Shown: in pieces, positions 34,201 through 43,144 of the stretch
Position numbering within the stretch: position 1 is the stretch's first letter
Layout of the letters: each line of letters begins with the position of its first letter
Assembly (NCBI GenBank): GCA_039819065.1
Contig: JBCBSS010000044.1
Location: forward strand, 1 to 50,520
Length of the DNA stretch: 50,520 nt
Reading direction: 5' to 3'
From: JBCBSS01 sp039819065
Lineage (GTDB): Bacteria; Bacteroidota; Bacteroidia; Cytophagales; Cyclobacteriaceae
Notes under the pieces: model-generated
The model's input: only the letters and a program-made list of their open reading frames with translations
Told to the model about the DNA's origin: nothing
The model's database searches: none
Made by a program: the position numbers and the translations under genes

Positions 34201-34482
34201 TTATTTGCGGAGAACTTACCCTTAACAGCCAGAAAGCTCTTCTCTCCCAATAACGATGGAATTGACGACACCTGGCAGATTGATAATATTGTGGATAGGC
34301 CTGCTTGTGCTGTTACAATTTTTGACCAAAAAGGCATTACGCTTTTCGAGGCACAGCCCTACTTGAACAACTGGGATGCAACGCTTAATGGCACCCCCCT
34401 ACCACGAGGTGTCTATTATTTCACTATCAATTGTCAGGACGATGGCAACCAGGTAAGCGGTAGCATTACAGTGGTTAGGTAA
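31300..34482 (+). CDS. Giant surface protein: IPT/TIG, FG-GAP-like, PKD/Ig-like repeats, T9SS type B C-terminal domain
   Basis: About 1060 aa from ATG 31300; ATG 31306 or an upstream TTG at 31270 are alternatives. A signal peptide ends at TNVFAQ. An IPT/TIG-like domain (about 30-105: VRNVDPNAGAFGETAVITGQ) is followed by a VCBS/FG-GAP propeller (about 120-490) with repeated DLDGDGRPD-type calcium loops and FRNTST spacers. Then come Ig/PKD-like domains (about 500-950, including YSWDFGGQGTSTSDSPTQTF). The gliding-motility-associated C-terminal domain (FSPNNDGIDD to the end, about 980-1060) is a T9SS type B sorting signal. The protein is thus exported across the outer membrane and displayed or released. 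An adhesin role is inferred. Confidence 0.85.
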   Translation: MIMNRIIRCIFSIISAVLLTTNVFAQKPIVRNVDPNAGAFGETAVITGQNFNTNVSNNAVYFGAAPARIISATDQIIEAQIPAGASYNRVSVANLSNGRIGYSRDQFTLSYGGETGLTAADFESQADFFAQRGLFDLCMCDLDGDSLVDVTTANDNDNRLSVFRNTSTAGNISFLKLAPFLGTPTINVTCGDIDGDGRPDLVASEGDDGDRIFIFRNTSTVGTISFSSQIITAPAGSITRRIEINDLDNDGRPELILTNQGNNSILILVNQSTVGNINFAPTIREIIIPGTSSTAGLAVEDLNGDFRPEIVVNQFLTDGGQCFVLVNSSTPGNFQLNNILTLNVTGTLVNVRVGDLDGDGRPDIAATQLLGSDISIFRNTTSSVGAIPSFDAPEDVTTNIRPWGLDFGDLDGDGLIDVVVAGIGGPLITVLENFSSAGNLNFNRVNIPVSFISRNTKIADLDGDAKPEIAYTSIDDNNNAILSSNLSVLRNRNCIIASITADGPLNVCSDRQLRLMANKGAGFTYQWRIDGVVQPETDDFFEPTVSGSYTVTITSEGGSCVSTSDPANILLSSGTTPSTFAASNNGPVCTGATLQLSAPNIPGGTYEWTGPDGFTSALQNPTISNFATANVGRYEVVVTVGGCPSEPAETFVQIIDAPTFFLSSSGPTTFCQGKNTILSVQNEPNYGYQWLRDGGILSGETNSTLTVTQTGDYTVRIEDQVNACPDITPDPIAVTVVPPPTASFNAPPEVCIGDVVTFTNTSTVIGGVAVFYSWDFGGQGTSTSDSPTQTFNTAGQFDVTLMVSYEDSDCNDTFVQSILVTDNPAITITTATGSNFFCSGDSLLLEAPAGFARYTWSTGDEASSIFVDLPDTYTVDVETSSGCAAMAQIQLDTFPKPSVTIQVENPRIEKGQEIALLATGLQNYQWQPPDGLSATNIPDPVALIEQSITYTVTGTDINGCVGTASIELFAENLPLTARKLFSPNNDGIDDTWQIDNIVDRPACAVTIFDQKGITLFEAQPYLNNWDATLNGTPLPRGVYYFTINCQDDGNQVSGSITVVR

Positions 34483-34828
34483 ATATGTTTTAACATATAC
34501 TTTTAAAAATTATATTTCTGCCTCACGACTAAGTTTTTTTATTTTTCGGTTTGAAGAAAGGTTATAAATGCCTTGATTGCAGGCAATTGACGATTAAATT
34601 TGATCTAAAACTTACATTATCGGTTACTTTGATTCGATTTAGTCGATCCATGACAAAAAGTTAGGCAGAGCCGTAAATCGGAATTATGGCGCAACAACCA
34701 AATGCCTCTCGCTGTATCGAAAGACCTTGAATGGGGTTCTGGGCTCACTTGATATAGCACCTTAGTTAGTCGTCGCTAGTAAAGTTGGCTTGTACTTATA
34801 GTTATGGATGACTAAAGGTCAATAGAAT
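34483..34828. other. Upstream region of the SprB-like gene
   Basis: Gene-free, 346 bp. A candidate Bacteroidota promoter is at 34599-34631 (listed). I found no hairpin terminator for the upstream gene. AT-rich stretches around 34500-34550 include a run of seven T. Confidence 0.4.
34599..34631 (+). promoter_or_regulatory. Candidate Bacteroidota promoter for the SprB-like gene
   Basis: TTTG at 34599-34602 and TTACTTTG at 34624-34631, with a 21-bp spacer. The consensus is TTTG, about 17-23 bp, then TAnnTTTG; the -7 box has one mismatch. A start near 34638 would give a leader of about 190 nt. Confidence 0.35.
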
Positions 34829-37800
34829 ATGGAAAGATTTATACGACAGTTCTTAGCACTTGCACTTTTGCTAGTTAGTGCTAACATCTCTTTAGCTCAA
34901 GTAGAGATTTGCGGTGATGGGATAGACAATGACAATGATGGTTTTATCGACTGTTTTGACAGCGATTGTACTAGTTCGACCGCTTGTGATGGTAATTTTC
35001 TAGGTAACGATGTCGTTTGTGAAGTTGTTCCTTCGGAGTTCCCAACTTTCTCACTCACGCAAGAGTGGGCCTCTCAAAATGAAACAGCTAATCACCTCGG
35101 TAGAATAGCGGTCGGCGACCTTGATGGAGACGGTTTCCCAGAGGTAGCTTCACAGAACAGATACAATGATATGATCTACATCCTTGATGGAAGGGATGGT
35201 AGTATTAAATTTCAACGTAGCGTAGATAACCCAGCCTGGCGTATTGCCATTGCCAATTTGGATGGTGACAATTGCGGCGAAATATTCATTGTTAGAACCG
35301 TTGGAAATACCGATTACTTCATAGAGGCTTTTGACTGCCAACTCAACCTGCTTTGGACATCGGAAGAGTTGGAAAGAGACCCTGTGCACTTAAGTCTGGC
35401 GGATTTTGATGGAGACGGCAATGTAGAATTGTATTACAAAAACGAAATTAGAGATGCCAAGACAGGCGTCAGAATAGTAGATGGTGGTGGCCTTGATGGA
35501 GCAGCTACTGTCAACTGGAACGATGTCAATGGTGGACCAGTTGCCGTAGACATTCTTGGCAATGATGGCGACCTTGAACTAGTATCAGGCGGGACTATAT
35601 ATGAGGTAAATCTCGGGAATCGAACACTTAATGCCGGATCGTTAACTGAGGCAGCTACCATGCCTATCGCCTATAGGACGAGAAGGAAAGAAAGCTCCAC
35701 TAGTGTGGCAGACTTTAATCAAGATGGTTTTCTCGATGTAATAGCTACAGGAAGAATAGCAGATACCACTACCGTATTTTTCTGGGATGTTCAGGCCAAT
35801 ACAGTACAAACATTCTCAGACCCGATTCCCACACTTGCCAACTATGAAACGGGTTGGGTCAATGGCACAGGGCGCCTCAATATTGCTGATCTTGATGGAG
35901 ATGGAAACCTGAACGTCTCATTTGTATCGGGTAGATTCTTGTACGCATTAGATGAAAATTTTGATCTATTCTGGCGAGTCACTATCAACGAAGAAACTTC
36001 GGGTTTTACAGGATGTACCCTTTTTGATTTTAATGGTGATGGAAAATCTGAAGTGGTTTACAGAGACGAGCAGGAACTGTATATTATTAATGGAGATAAC
36101 GGAACCGTATTTAACCAAGTGCGGTGTATTTCCAGAACGAATGTAGAATATCCTATCGTAGCCGATGTGGATGCTGACGGCGCCACCGAACTCTGCATTG
36201 TATGCGGTACGAATGACGATCAAGCATTTGCTAACTTCGATGACATTACCTTCTCTCGTAATTCCCAAGTCAGGGTATATGAGTCCGCCAGTGAGCCCTG
36301 GGTACCAGCCAGACGAGTGTGGAATCAGCACGCTTACTTCAACGTCAATATTAACGACGATATGACAATACCCACCAACCAGCAATTGCATCATTTGGTT
36401 TTCTCGATTGGTACATGTACGCAAGGTCCAAATAGACCTCTGAATAACTTCCTCAACCAATCGCCATTTTTAAGTTCAGAAGGGTGTCCTACATTTGCAG
36501 CCCCTGACTTAGCTTTCGTTGATAATTCACTTACAGTAGAACCGCCAGACTGTCCTGATACAGAGTTTACGGTATCTTTTGATGTTCAAAATCTCGGTGA
36601 TGTAGAATTAAACGGCGATATACTCATATCCTTTTATGATGGAGATCCAAACCTTGCTACAGCGACGCGACTATTAACACAAAGTTTTACCATTAATGCC
36701 CTAACGGTAGGTCAGTCTGTCTCGTTCACCGATGTGATGATATCCGGAAACAGATCGAGCTTCGATCTATTCATTGTACTCAACGATGCTGGTACAACAA
36801 TTCCGCTTGATCTACCAAATACCAATTTACCTGAATGTGATCCAAGTAATAATATTATATCGGCTCCAGTAATACCTGGCCCCGTTCCTGTAACACCAGT
36901 TTTGGTTAGTGATAATATACAATGTACAGGGAGCACAGCACCCCCTAATGGAGCTGTTCGTGCTTTTGTAGACATCGGTGGCACAGAAGAAACGGCCGAT
37001 TATACCTTCTTTTGGTTCAACGGTACAACAGTCACAGCCACACCAGACTTTACTGGTGCAGTTTATTCAGGTATTCCAAATGGCCAATATACCGTATTTG
37101 CCATGCATAATACGGCCATGTGTGGTTCAGATACAGTCATGGTGACTGTCGGACTTCAGGAGAGTACGGTTGATCCGGAAATAACTTTGATTAACCCATT
37201 TGACAACTGTGAAACACCTAACGGGGAAGTAAGTGTTGCTGTTAATGGAGGGGAACCGGTAGGTAACTTCGATTACGAATGGTATGATGGAAACGATATC
37301 TTTACTGATCCATTGATTGGTATCAGCAACGTATTGTCAGGCCTTGGTCCAAGAACATATACAGTGCTGGTTACAGAAAAATCCACCGGATGCCAGGCCA
37401 TAGAATCGATTACCGTGCCTGATCAAACCAATACACCGGTAGTTGATGTCACTACTGAAGACATCATTTGCTCTGATCTCAATTCTGGTGAAGCCAGTGC
37501 CTCTGTGGGAGGAACGACTACAGGATTCACTTTTGAGTGGTATGATGGTAATAACATCCTGCCTACACCAAGTTTTACCGGGCCTGTTTACACGAATCTA
37601 GCAGCCGGTGACTACACTGTTGTTGCTATAGACAATGCATCACGTTGTGCCTCTGATCCGGTTAATGTAACCGTAAGCCAGACGATGCCGCCAACTGTTT
37701 CCCTAGTAAAGAATGCAGATCAGACTTCCTGTGACGCGAGCGCTCCTAACGGTGAACTTACGGCCACTGGTACGGGGGGAAGTGGAAATTTCACTTTTGA

Positions 37801-40800
37801 ATTCTTCAACGGACAGAACACCTTAGCCGCCAATTCTATAGGCACAGGTAATGCTATCTCAGGATTAGCATCGGGTACTTATACAGTTTTGATCACCGAC
37901 ATTACAACAGGCTGTACAGCGACAGCAGAGGAAACGATCAATGAGAACGTAGTAGTGCCATTCTTGTCTGTCACACCAACTGATATTACCATTTGTGTAC
38001 CTCCTAATGGTAGTGTTACCGCCAATGTATCCATCGATACACCTGGTGATTACACTTTCTCATGGTACACCGGTCCTATAGTTGATCCAGGACAAATCAT
38101 CGCAGATACCGATAATACAATCAATGATCTGGCTCCCGGGCAATATACTGTGCAAGCCGTAAACAACTTGCGTAGTTGTACTACGGCACCCGTAACGGTA
38201 ACTGTGTCGGATAATTCTCCTATCATTGAAATTCAACAGGATGTGACCATTCGTTCTATTCCAACCGACTGTAATACCAACAATGGTACATTGGGTGTAA
38301 ACATCTCGGCTGCAGGAAACACATCAGGTTTTAATGTAGAATGGTTTGTAGGAAGAGAACCATTTGCTGCACCATCATTCTTCAGTCAAAATGGTGTCAC
38401 AAGTTCCAGTGTAAACAACTTAGCTAGTGGAGAGTACACGGTGGTAGCCACTAACCTTGACAATGGCTGTCAGGACTCTGAAGTGTTTGAACTGCCTTTT
38501 GCGGACGCGCATTTACTAACTGGAGTTTCCCAAAACGTAACCACCTGTAATCCAGCCAATGAAGGTGAGATTACGGTTACACTCACACCTACACCGGTAG
38601 TCGTACCGCCTTCCACCACTTTTAATGAAGGTGATTATCGTATCGATTTTTACTCAGGTGCTAACGCGGATGCACTGATATCTAGTACCCCAGGAACGGC
38701 CGGTACAGCCGATTACACCTTTAGCAACCTGACCGTTGGGTTCTATACCATAATCGCTGTTGAAACTAACCCATTATTGTCAGATTGCGAATCAGTTCCA
38801 GTAGTGATCGAAATCATTAGTGAAGCAGTTGACCCAGTCATCGCCATCATAGAAGATATGCCTAACAGTAATTGCCCAGGCGCATTGCCTCCTACTGGTC
38901 AGTTGTCGGCCTCCGTTACGGAAGGAGCAGTACCTGGCATAATAGCAGGCTATACATTTGAGTGGTTCACAGGGCAGGATAATACAAATCCTGCGGATGC
39001 TTTACCCCCGGCTAACATAACGGGAGGAAACGGTGAAATAGCAACAGGCCTCACCTCTGGGCTCTACACGGTACGTGTAATTGATATCGCCGGAGATAAT
39101 ACTAGTTGTGAGTCCATTGCGTCGTTCTTCGTCAGTGAAACTGCACCTATTATAGCCATAGAATCAGATCCGGACATTGCACTAGTACCCAATACTAATT
39201 GTAGCCTGATCAAGAATGGTAGCGCCACTGTCAACTTTGTAAGAGAAAATGGTGTGCAAATAGGGCTTCCCACACCGAATTATGAGTTAGAATTCTTCGA
39301 TGCTTCGATGAATTCTATTCAAGGTCCTTCACCCGCTCTAAATAGTATTACAGCTCAAGCTGGTGGTACGTATTTCGTTCAGGTGACTAATACGAATAAC
39401 AATTGCTCCACTACTTTAGTAGAATTCGAAATTCCTGAAATGACTCAGGATCCAGTCGTGGAATTGGTTGACTTTACCAATCCTACAGAATGTTTACAGC
39501 CTGCTGATTTGACAGGTCGATTAGATGTGACAGCAGACGGGAGCACCGATACAGGCTTATATACATTCGAATGGCATGAGGGGACAAGTGTTGCCGGCCC
39601 TTTATTTGCCGCAAATAGCCCATCGATTTCACCTCCTACAGCAGGAGCCTATACGGTAAGGGTGATCAATAATGGAACAGGTTGTTTTACTGATGTCACT
39701 TATACTTTAGAGCTTGTTACCGTGCCTATACTGGTGCAAGCCACTTCCTCTCCCCTGACCAGTTGTAATGCACCGGATGGTACGTTGAAGGTATCGATCA
39801 ATCCGGCATCGATAGGTAATAACAATTATACATTTAACTGGTATGAAGGATCAGCAGTGACTGCAACACCAGATTTCACTGGCTTGACGGTAACAGACCG
39901 CGATCAAGGCACATACACTGTGCAAGCGGTTGATAATGCACGTCCGACATGTGTATCTGATCCTGTCACCATAGAGATTGAAGATCAGCGCATCTTCCCT
40001 GAAGTAATGGCGGTGCAAGAAGCACCTTTGATCAATTGTGACCCAGCTGTTCCTAATGGAGTGGCAAGTGCTTCAGTAGACGGTGAAATAGTCGGTTTCA
40101 CTTTTGAGTGGTACGTTGGGGATACACCTACTGGTACACCGTTTTTCACTGGCAGTCAGACATCAGGTTTGACAGCTATTACTTACACAGTAGTGGTCAC
40201 CGATGTGATTTCCGGGTGTTCCGGCATGACCTCTATTACGATAGAAGACGGAACCTTACCACCTCCTCTACCAGCAATTGTGGTTGAAGCGAACCAGACC
40301 AGTTGTAGAGAGCCTAATGGTGCTTTAAGTGTATCCGTAGGCGGAAATGTATCTGATTTTATCTTTAACTGGTACAATGGCTCAGCTGTAGGAGCGACTC
40401 CCGACTTTGTAGGTGACTTTTACGATAGCCTTGATGTCGGATTTTACACAGTCACGGCTACTGATAGAACTACCGGTTGTGTATCTGATCCTGTGACAGC
40501 TGAGATCATAGAAGATCTTCAGTTCCCTCAATTCACTTTTGAAACGGGGAATTCTACCTGTGAAAACGCAGATGGGTTTGTCAATTTGATTCTGACCGAG
40601 CCTATCGATGTGGAAAGTATTGTTTGGACGGATGGCATCTCTACTTATACAGGACCGAGTATCATTGATTTCCCATCCGGCGATTATGAAGTGACGGTTA
40701 CTTCTACGTTGGGTTGTTCTACCACAGAAGATGTGCGTATCATTGCTGAGATCGTACCTTTTAATGGTGTTTCCAATAACAGTGACGGACTTAATGATAT

Positions 40801-41038
40801 ATTCGAGATCAGTTGTATCACTGATTTCCCAGATAATATAGTGAAGATATTCAACCGCGCCGGTACTTTGGTGTATGAGATTGAGGGGTATGACAATGAC
40901 ATCAATGCTTTCGATGGGGCCTCCAACCGAGGTTTGAGCCTGTTAGGTGAAGATTTACCAGATGGTACATATTTCTATGTCATTGACAAACGTGATGGCA
41001 CAAAACCAATTGCCGGATTCCTTGAATTGATAAGATAA
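34829..41038 (+). CDS. Giant SprB-like surface adhesin with about 14 repeats and T9SS type B C-terminal domain
   Basis: 2069 aa. The signal peptide ends at NISLAQ (about residue 24). A MopE-like metal-binding motif (EICGDGIDNDNDGFIDCFDSDC) follows at about 25-46. An FG-GAP/VCBS propeller spans about 75-480 (GDLDGDGFPE, DFDGDGNVELY, DVDADGATELC), then a CARDB-like domain (about 555-690). Fourteen SprB-like repeats of about 85-100 aa fill about 690-1975. Each follows C..PNGxLxVxxxG, FTFEWYxG, GxYTVxxxDxxTGCxSDP and carries conserved Cys. The C-terminal domain (FNGVSNNSDGLNDIFEI to end) is the gliding-motility-associated type B signal. SprB of Flavobacterium is the moving gliding adhesin; similarity here is in architecture. 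The PorP/SprF gene starts 5 bp downstream. Confidence 0.88.
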   Translation: MERFIRQFLALALLLVSANISLAQVEICGDGIDNDNDGFIDCFDSDCTSSTACDGNFLGNDVVCEVVPSEFPTFSLTQEWASQNETANHLGRIAVGDLDGDGFPEVASQNRYNDMIYILDGRDGSIKFQRSVDNPAWRIAIANLDGDNCGEIFIVRTVGNTDYFIEAFDCQLNLLWTSEELERDPVHLSLADFDGDGNVELYYKNEIRDAKTGVRIVDGGGLDGAATVNWNDVNGGPVAVDILGNDGDLELVSGGTIYEVNLGNRTLNAGSLTEAATMPIAYRTRRKESSTSVADFNQDGFLDVIATGRIADTTTVFFWDVQANTVQTFSDPIPTLANYETGWVNGTGRLNIADLDGDGNLNVSFVSGRFLYALDENFDLFWRVTINEETSGFTGCTLFDFNGDGKSEVVYRDEQELYIINGDNGTVFNQVRCISRTNVEYPIVADVDADGATELCIVCGTNDDQAFANFDDITFSRNSQVRVYESASEPWVPARRVWNQHAYFNVNINDDMTIPTNQQLHHLVFSIGTCTQGPNRPLNNFLNQSPFLSSEGCPTFAAPDLAFVDNSLTVEPPDCPDTEFTVSFDVQNLGDVELNGDILISFYDGDPNLATATRLLTQSFTINALTVGQSVSFTDVMISGNRSSFDLFIVLNDAGTTIPLDLPNTNLPECDPSNNIISAPVIPGPVPVTPVLVSDNIQCTGSTAPPNGAVRAFVDIGGTEETADYTFFWFNGTTVTATPDFTGAVYSGIPNGQYTVFAMHNTAMCGSDTVMVTVGLQESTVDPEITLINPFDNCETPNGEVSVAVNGGEPVGNFDYEWYDGNDIFTDPLIGISNVLSGLGPRTYTVLVTEKSTGCQAIESITVPDQTNTPVVDVTTEDIICSDLNSGEASASVGGTTTGFTFEWYDGNNILPTPSFTGPVYTNLAAGDYTVVAIDNASRCASDPVNVTVSQTMPPTVSLVKNADQTSCDASAPNGELTATGTGGSGNFTFEFFNGQNTLAANSIGTGNAISGLASGTYTVLITDITTGCTATAEETINENVVVPFLSVTPTDITICVPPNGSVTANVSIDTPGDYTFSWYTGPIVDPGQIIADTDNTINDLAPGQYTVQAVNNLRSCTTAPVTVTVSDNSPIIEIQQDVTIRSIPTDCNTNNGTLGVNISAAGNTSGFNVEWFVGREPFAAPSFFSQNGVTSSSVNNLASGEYTVVATNLDNGCQDSEVFELPFADAHLLTGVSQNVTTCNPANEGEITVTLTPTPVVVPPSTTFNEGDYRIDFYSGANADALISSTPGTAGTADYTFSNLTVGFYTIIAVETNPLLSDCESVPVVIEIISEAVDPVIAIIEDMPNSNCPGALPPTGQLSASVTEGAVPGIIAGYTFEWFTGQDNTNPADALPPANITGGNGEIATGLTSGLYTVRVIDIAGDNTSCESIASFFVSETAPIIAIESDPDIALVPNTNCSLIKNGSATVNFVRENGVQIGLPTPNYELEFFDASMNSIQGPSPALNSITAQAGGTYFVQVTNTNNNCSTTLVEFEIPEMTQDPVVELVDFTNPTECLQPADLTGRLDVTADGSTDTGLYTFEWHEGTSVAGPLFAANSPSISPPTAGAYTVRVINNGTGCFTDVTYTLELVTVPILVQATSSPLTSCNAPDGTLKVSINPASIGNNNYTFNWYEGSAVTATPDFTGLTVTDRDQGTYTVQAVDNARPTCVSDPVTIEIEDQRIFPEVMAVQEAPLINCDPAVPNGVASASVDGEIVGFTFEWYVGDTPTGTPFFTGSQTSGLTAITYTVVVTDVISGCSGMTSITIEDGTLPPPLPAIVVEANQTSCREPNGALSVSVGGNVSDFIFNWYNGSAVGATPDFVGDFYDSLDVGFYTVTATDRTTGCVSDPVTAEIIEDLQFPQFTFETGNSTCENADGFVNLILTEPIDVESIVWTDGISTYTGPSIIDFPSGDYEVTVTSTLGCSTTEDVRIIAEIVPFNGVSNNSDGLNDIFEISCITDFPDNIVKIFNRAGTLVYEIEGYDNDINAFDGASNRGLSLLGEDLPDGTYFYVIDKRDGTKPIAGFLELIR

Positions 41039-41043
41039 AGAGC

Positions 41044-41988
41044 ATGATTTTGAAGAAGTTATTTGCTGTTTTAGTCGTCGTATTACTAGTCTTTACAAGT
41101 GCCCAATTAAGGGCACAACAAAAGCCCATTTTCTCCCAATACTTGTTTAATGGTTTGGTACTTAACCCTGCTTATGCAGGTAATCACGTTCAGTTGAGCG
41201 CTACCGCCATTTATAGAGATCAATGGGTCAACTTTGAAGGTGCTCCGAGCACTACTTCTTTTAGTATGCATTCGTCTTTCCTCAAAAGTAAGATGGGGCT
41301 CGGGTTGATCGTGAACAAAGATGAAATCGGTGTGCATGATGATTTCAGTGTTTATGGTAGCTACGCCTATCGCATTAAAATGGTTAATGGCGTATTAGCA
41401 TTGGGTCTTCAAGCAGGGTTCAACTATCTCAGGTCTGATTTCTCTCAACTCAACCTCAGAAACCCTGGAGATGTCTTTTTCGAGAATAATAGTAAGTTCA
41501 ACCCCAATTTTGGAACAGGTGTTTATTATAGCAACGAAAAACTATTTGCCGGTTTCTCTATACCATTCTTGATCAACAACGATATTATCAACGATCTGGA
41601 GGGGCTGATCAGCGAGGCACGTGAAGCAAGAAACTACTACCTTACCGGGGGTATCATTCTTCCCCTCAACCGTCAGGAAACGGTTAAGTTCGAGCCATCG
41701 GTATTAATGAGGGTACAAGAAGGAGCGCCAGTCAATTTAGATTTGAATGCCAGTATCATCCTTCACGATCTGGTGAGTTTTGGTGCTTCTTACAGAAATG
41801 GGGATGCCTTGGTCACTTTGTTTGACGTGAAAATCAGCGAGAGTTTTCACTTCGGTTATTCCTATGACTGGACACTCTCGGATATACAAGACTTCTCAAG
41901 GGGAACCCATGAGTTCATGATCAACTACAGGACAAGAATAAGAGGGGTACACAAGAACGTAGAATGTCCTAGCTTTTACTCGCATTAG
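41044..41988 (+). CDS. PorP/SprF family type IX secretion membrane protein
   Basis: 314 aa with a signal peptide ending at LRAQ (about residue 24). The PorP/SprF signature is clear: QQKPIFSQYLFNGLVLNPAYAG, then YRDQWVNFEGAPSTTSFSMHS, GLGLIVNKDEIGVHDDFSVYGSYAYRI and FNPNFGTGVYYSNEKLFAGFSIP. These are outer-membrane barrels. In Flavobacterium SprF is needed for secretion of SprB, and sprF-like genes commonly follow genes for large type B C-terminal-domain proteins. The 5-bp gap to the adhesin gene repeats that pairing, so this protein is probably the dedicated export partner of the preceding adhesin. It is very unlikely to be anything but a family member; the specificity is inferred. Confidence 0.92.
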   Translation: MILKKLFAVLVVVLLVFTSAQLRAQQKPIFSQYLFNGLVLNPAYAGNHVQLSATAIYRDQWVNFEGAPSTTSFSMHSSFLKSKMGLGLIVNKDEIGVHDDFSVYGSYAYRIKMVNGVLALGLQAGFNYLRSDFSQLNLRNPGDVFFENNSKFNPNFGTGVYYSNEKLFAGFSIPFLINNDIINDLEGLISEAREARNYYLTGGIILPLNRQETVKFEPSVLMRVQEGAPVNLDLNASIILHDLVSFGASYRNGDALVTLFDVKISESFHFGYSYDWTLSDIQDFSRGTHEFMINYRTRIRGVHKNVECPSFYSH

Positions 41989-42365
41989 GCACTGACGGCA
42001 TTGCAGGTCATATGATGTCATTTATTGCATTTTGAAGTTTCTCCTGTCCTATTTATGCCCTCAAGCTGGGCAGGCTCTTACGCTCTGTCTTGATATAAAA
42101 AGCAAGCAAAGAGATCAAGCATTTACGCGAAGCTACGGCGAAACGACGGCTGTAATCTCAATTACTAAAATTTAGTTCGCCTTTCAGGAAGGACCTAAAT
42201 TCGGCTACACCAACTTTGGGGCCTACAACATCAGTAAAAACAAAAGAGGTTCATTCGCCTGGTCATACCAGTTGATGAACCTCATCATTATTTTCAAAAA
42301 AATACTGCGAACAAACTAATATCCGCACACAATTGGGACGCTTTAATGTGTGCTCATTGAGTTTA
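41989..42365. other. Intergenic region with possible gene remnant
   Basis: Between the SprF-like gene and the STAS-like gene. A stop-bounded plus-strand frame (42176-42319, 47 codons, no ATG near its start) reads protein-like (GPKFGYTNFGAYNIS, then FAWSYQLMNL). It could be a remnant of a lost gene, but I recognise no family. The terminator hairpin at 42246-42283 lies inside it. 41989-42170 shows nothing else. Confidence 0.4.
42246..42283 (-). terminator. Terminator after the STAS-like gene (possibly bidirectional)
   Basis: Outer stem GAGGTTCAT / ATGAACCTC (9 bp, perfect) encloses an inner stem CTGGT-CAT-ACCAG. On the minus strand it is followed by TTTTGTTTTT. It lies about 80 bp beyond the stop of the minus-strand gene and between two convergent genes, so it may serve both. 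Confidence 0.65.
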
Positions 42366-42779
42366 TTAGGCCATTATTGGTTTAGTCTCTGTATCTAACA
42401 ACCACTCTTTCGCAGGACTAATGCCTTCAAAGGCTTTAATTCCATCTGCCTCGGGCATGGCTTGCTTGGCAGACAGCTCCGCGAAAATATTTGGCGAAAA
42501 GATCCATGCGAAATACTTAAGGCCTGCTTCCATCATCTGAGGAAACCATACCGTTTGTGTCCATTCAGCTGCATCTTGCCAAGGGCCTTCAACCAATCTG
42601 TTGTCATTCAGTACCCTGCTACAGTCAGACTTACTGCTGAACAACTCCAGAATCTTCCCTCCTGATTCCATGATCATTTCCTTGTTTTGGAAACCGACCC
42701 AATTTAGGTACATCAATTTATTCTCCTGATCGTACTCTACTTCCAAATTGCTTTGCTTCAATAAAACCTCTTTACTCAT
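42366..42779 (-). CDS. STAS/SpoIIAA-like small cytoplasmic protein
   Basis: 137 aa without signal peptide or membrane segment. It starts with a beta-rich stretch (NLEVEYDQENKLMYLNWVGFQN) and continues KEMIMESGGKILELFSSKSDCSRVLNDNR. The end, GIKAFEGISPAKEWLL, matches the F.....A.xWL close common in STAS/SpoIIAA-like proteins of this size. Members are thought to bind small ligands or partner proteins, but this one has no assigned role. It is transcribed in the same direction as the lipocalin-like and polyketide synthase genes. A terminator-like hairpin and two palindromes lie between, so it is probably a separate unit. The fold call is moderate. Confidence 0.5.
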   Translation of the reverse strand: MSKEVLLKQSNLEVEYDQENKLMYLNWVGFQNKEMIMESGGKILELFSSKSDCSRVLNDNRLVEGPWQDAAEWTQTVWFPQMMEAGLKYFAWIFSPNIFAELSAKQAMPEADGIKAFEGISPAKEWLLDTETKPIMA

Positions 42780-42917
42780 TGTCTTGTGCAGTTAAATAAA
42801 TCCTTAAAATAATAAAAACTTAAAACTAGCTGATCCACCGATAAGAGTAGATGGAAATGGAACAGATATATTACATGTTCACAAAATACATCTAGTTATC
42901 CTAAAATATAACCAATA

Positions 42918-42945
42918 TGTCACTTTTATTATTCGAAAAGTGTCA
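42918..42945. promoter_or_regulatory. Operator-like inverted repeat
   Basis: Arms TGTCACTTTT and AAAAGTGTCA, 8-bp spacer, a single mismatched pair. It starts 139 bp upstream of the STAS-like start codon. The size and dyad fit a dimeric regulator, but no regulator gene is adjacent. Confidence 0.4.
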
Positions 42946-43032
42946 TTTTGATTACGTTAGACCGCGAGTTTAAGAGATTTACGGATTGTAAGGCAAAAAG
43001 AAGAATGCCAATATTAAGTTAGATTAATACTA

Positions 43033-43055
43033 AATGTACAAGTGATTTGTACATT
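43033..43055. promoter_or_regulatory. Perfect palindrome, operator-like
   Basis: AATGTACAA-GTGAT-TTGTACATT, 9-bp arms without mismatch and a 5-bp spacer. A TGTACA core is common in operators of dimeric helix-turn-helix regulators. It lies too far from a T-run to be an obvious terminator. Confidence 0.4.
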
Positions 43056-43107
43056 CATTACAAACGATTAACTACGTCATTTGAACTGCACGCTAATAAA
43101 ATAAAGC

Positions 43108-43128
43108 GGGTAAAGCTCGATTTTACCC
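43108..43128 (-). terminator. Terminator of the polyketide/lipocalin unit
   Basis: On the minus strand GGGTAAA-ATCGAGC-TTTACCC, followed by GCTTTATTTTATT. It begins 17 bp beyond the lipocalin-like stop codon, consistent with the end of a transcript started upstream of the polyketide synthase. Confidence 0.6.
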
Positions 43129-43144
43129 ACCAAACCCTAGACTA

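Larger units (their letters stand above)
42780..43144. other. Intergenic region with two palindromes and a terminator
   Basis: Gene-free, AT-rich, upstream of the STAS-like gene. It contains TGTCACTTTT-N8-AAAAGTGTCA (42918-42945, one mismatch), AATGTACAA-N5-TTGTACATT (43033-43055, perfect 9-bp arms) and a terminator hairpin (43108-43128). The two palindromes are candidate repressor or activator sites for the STAS-like gene. Confidence 0.5.
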
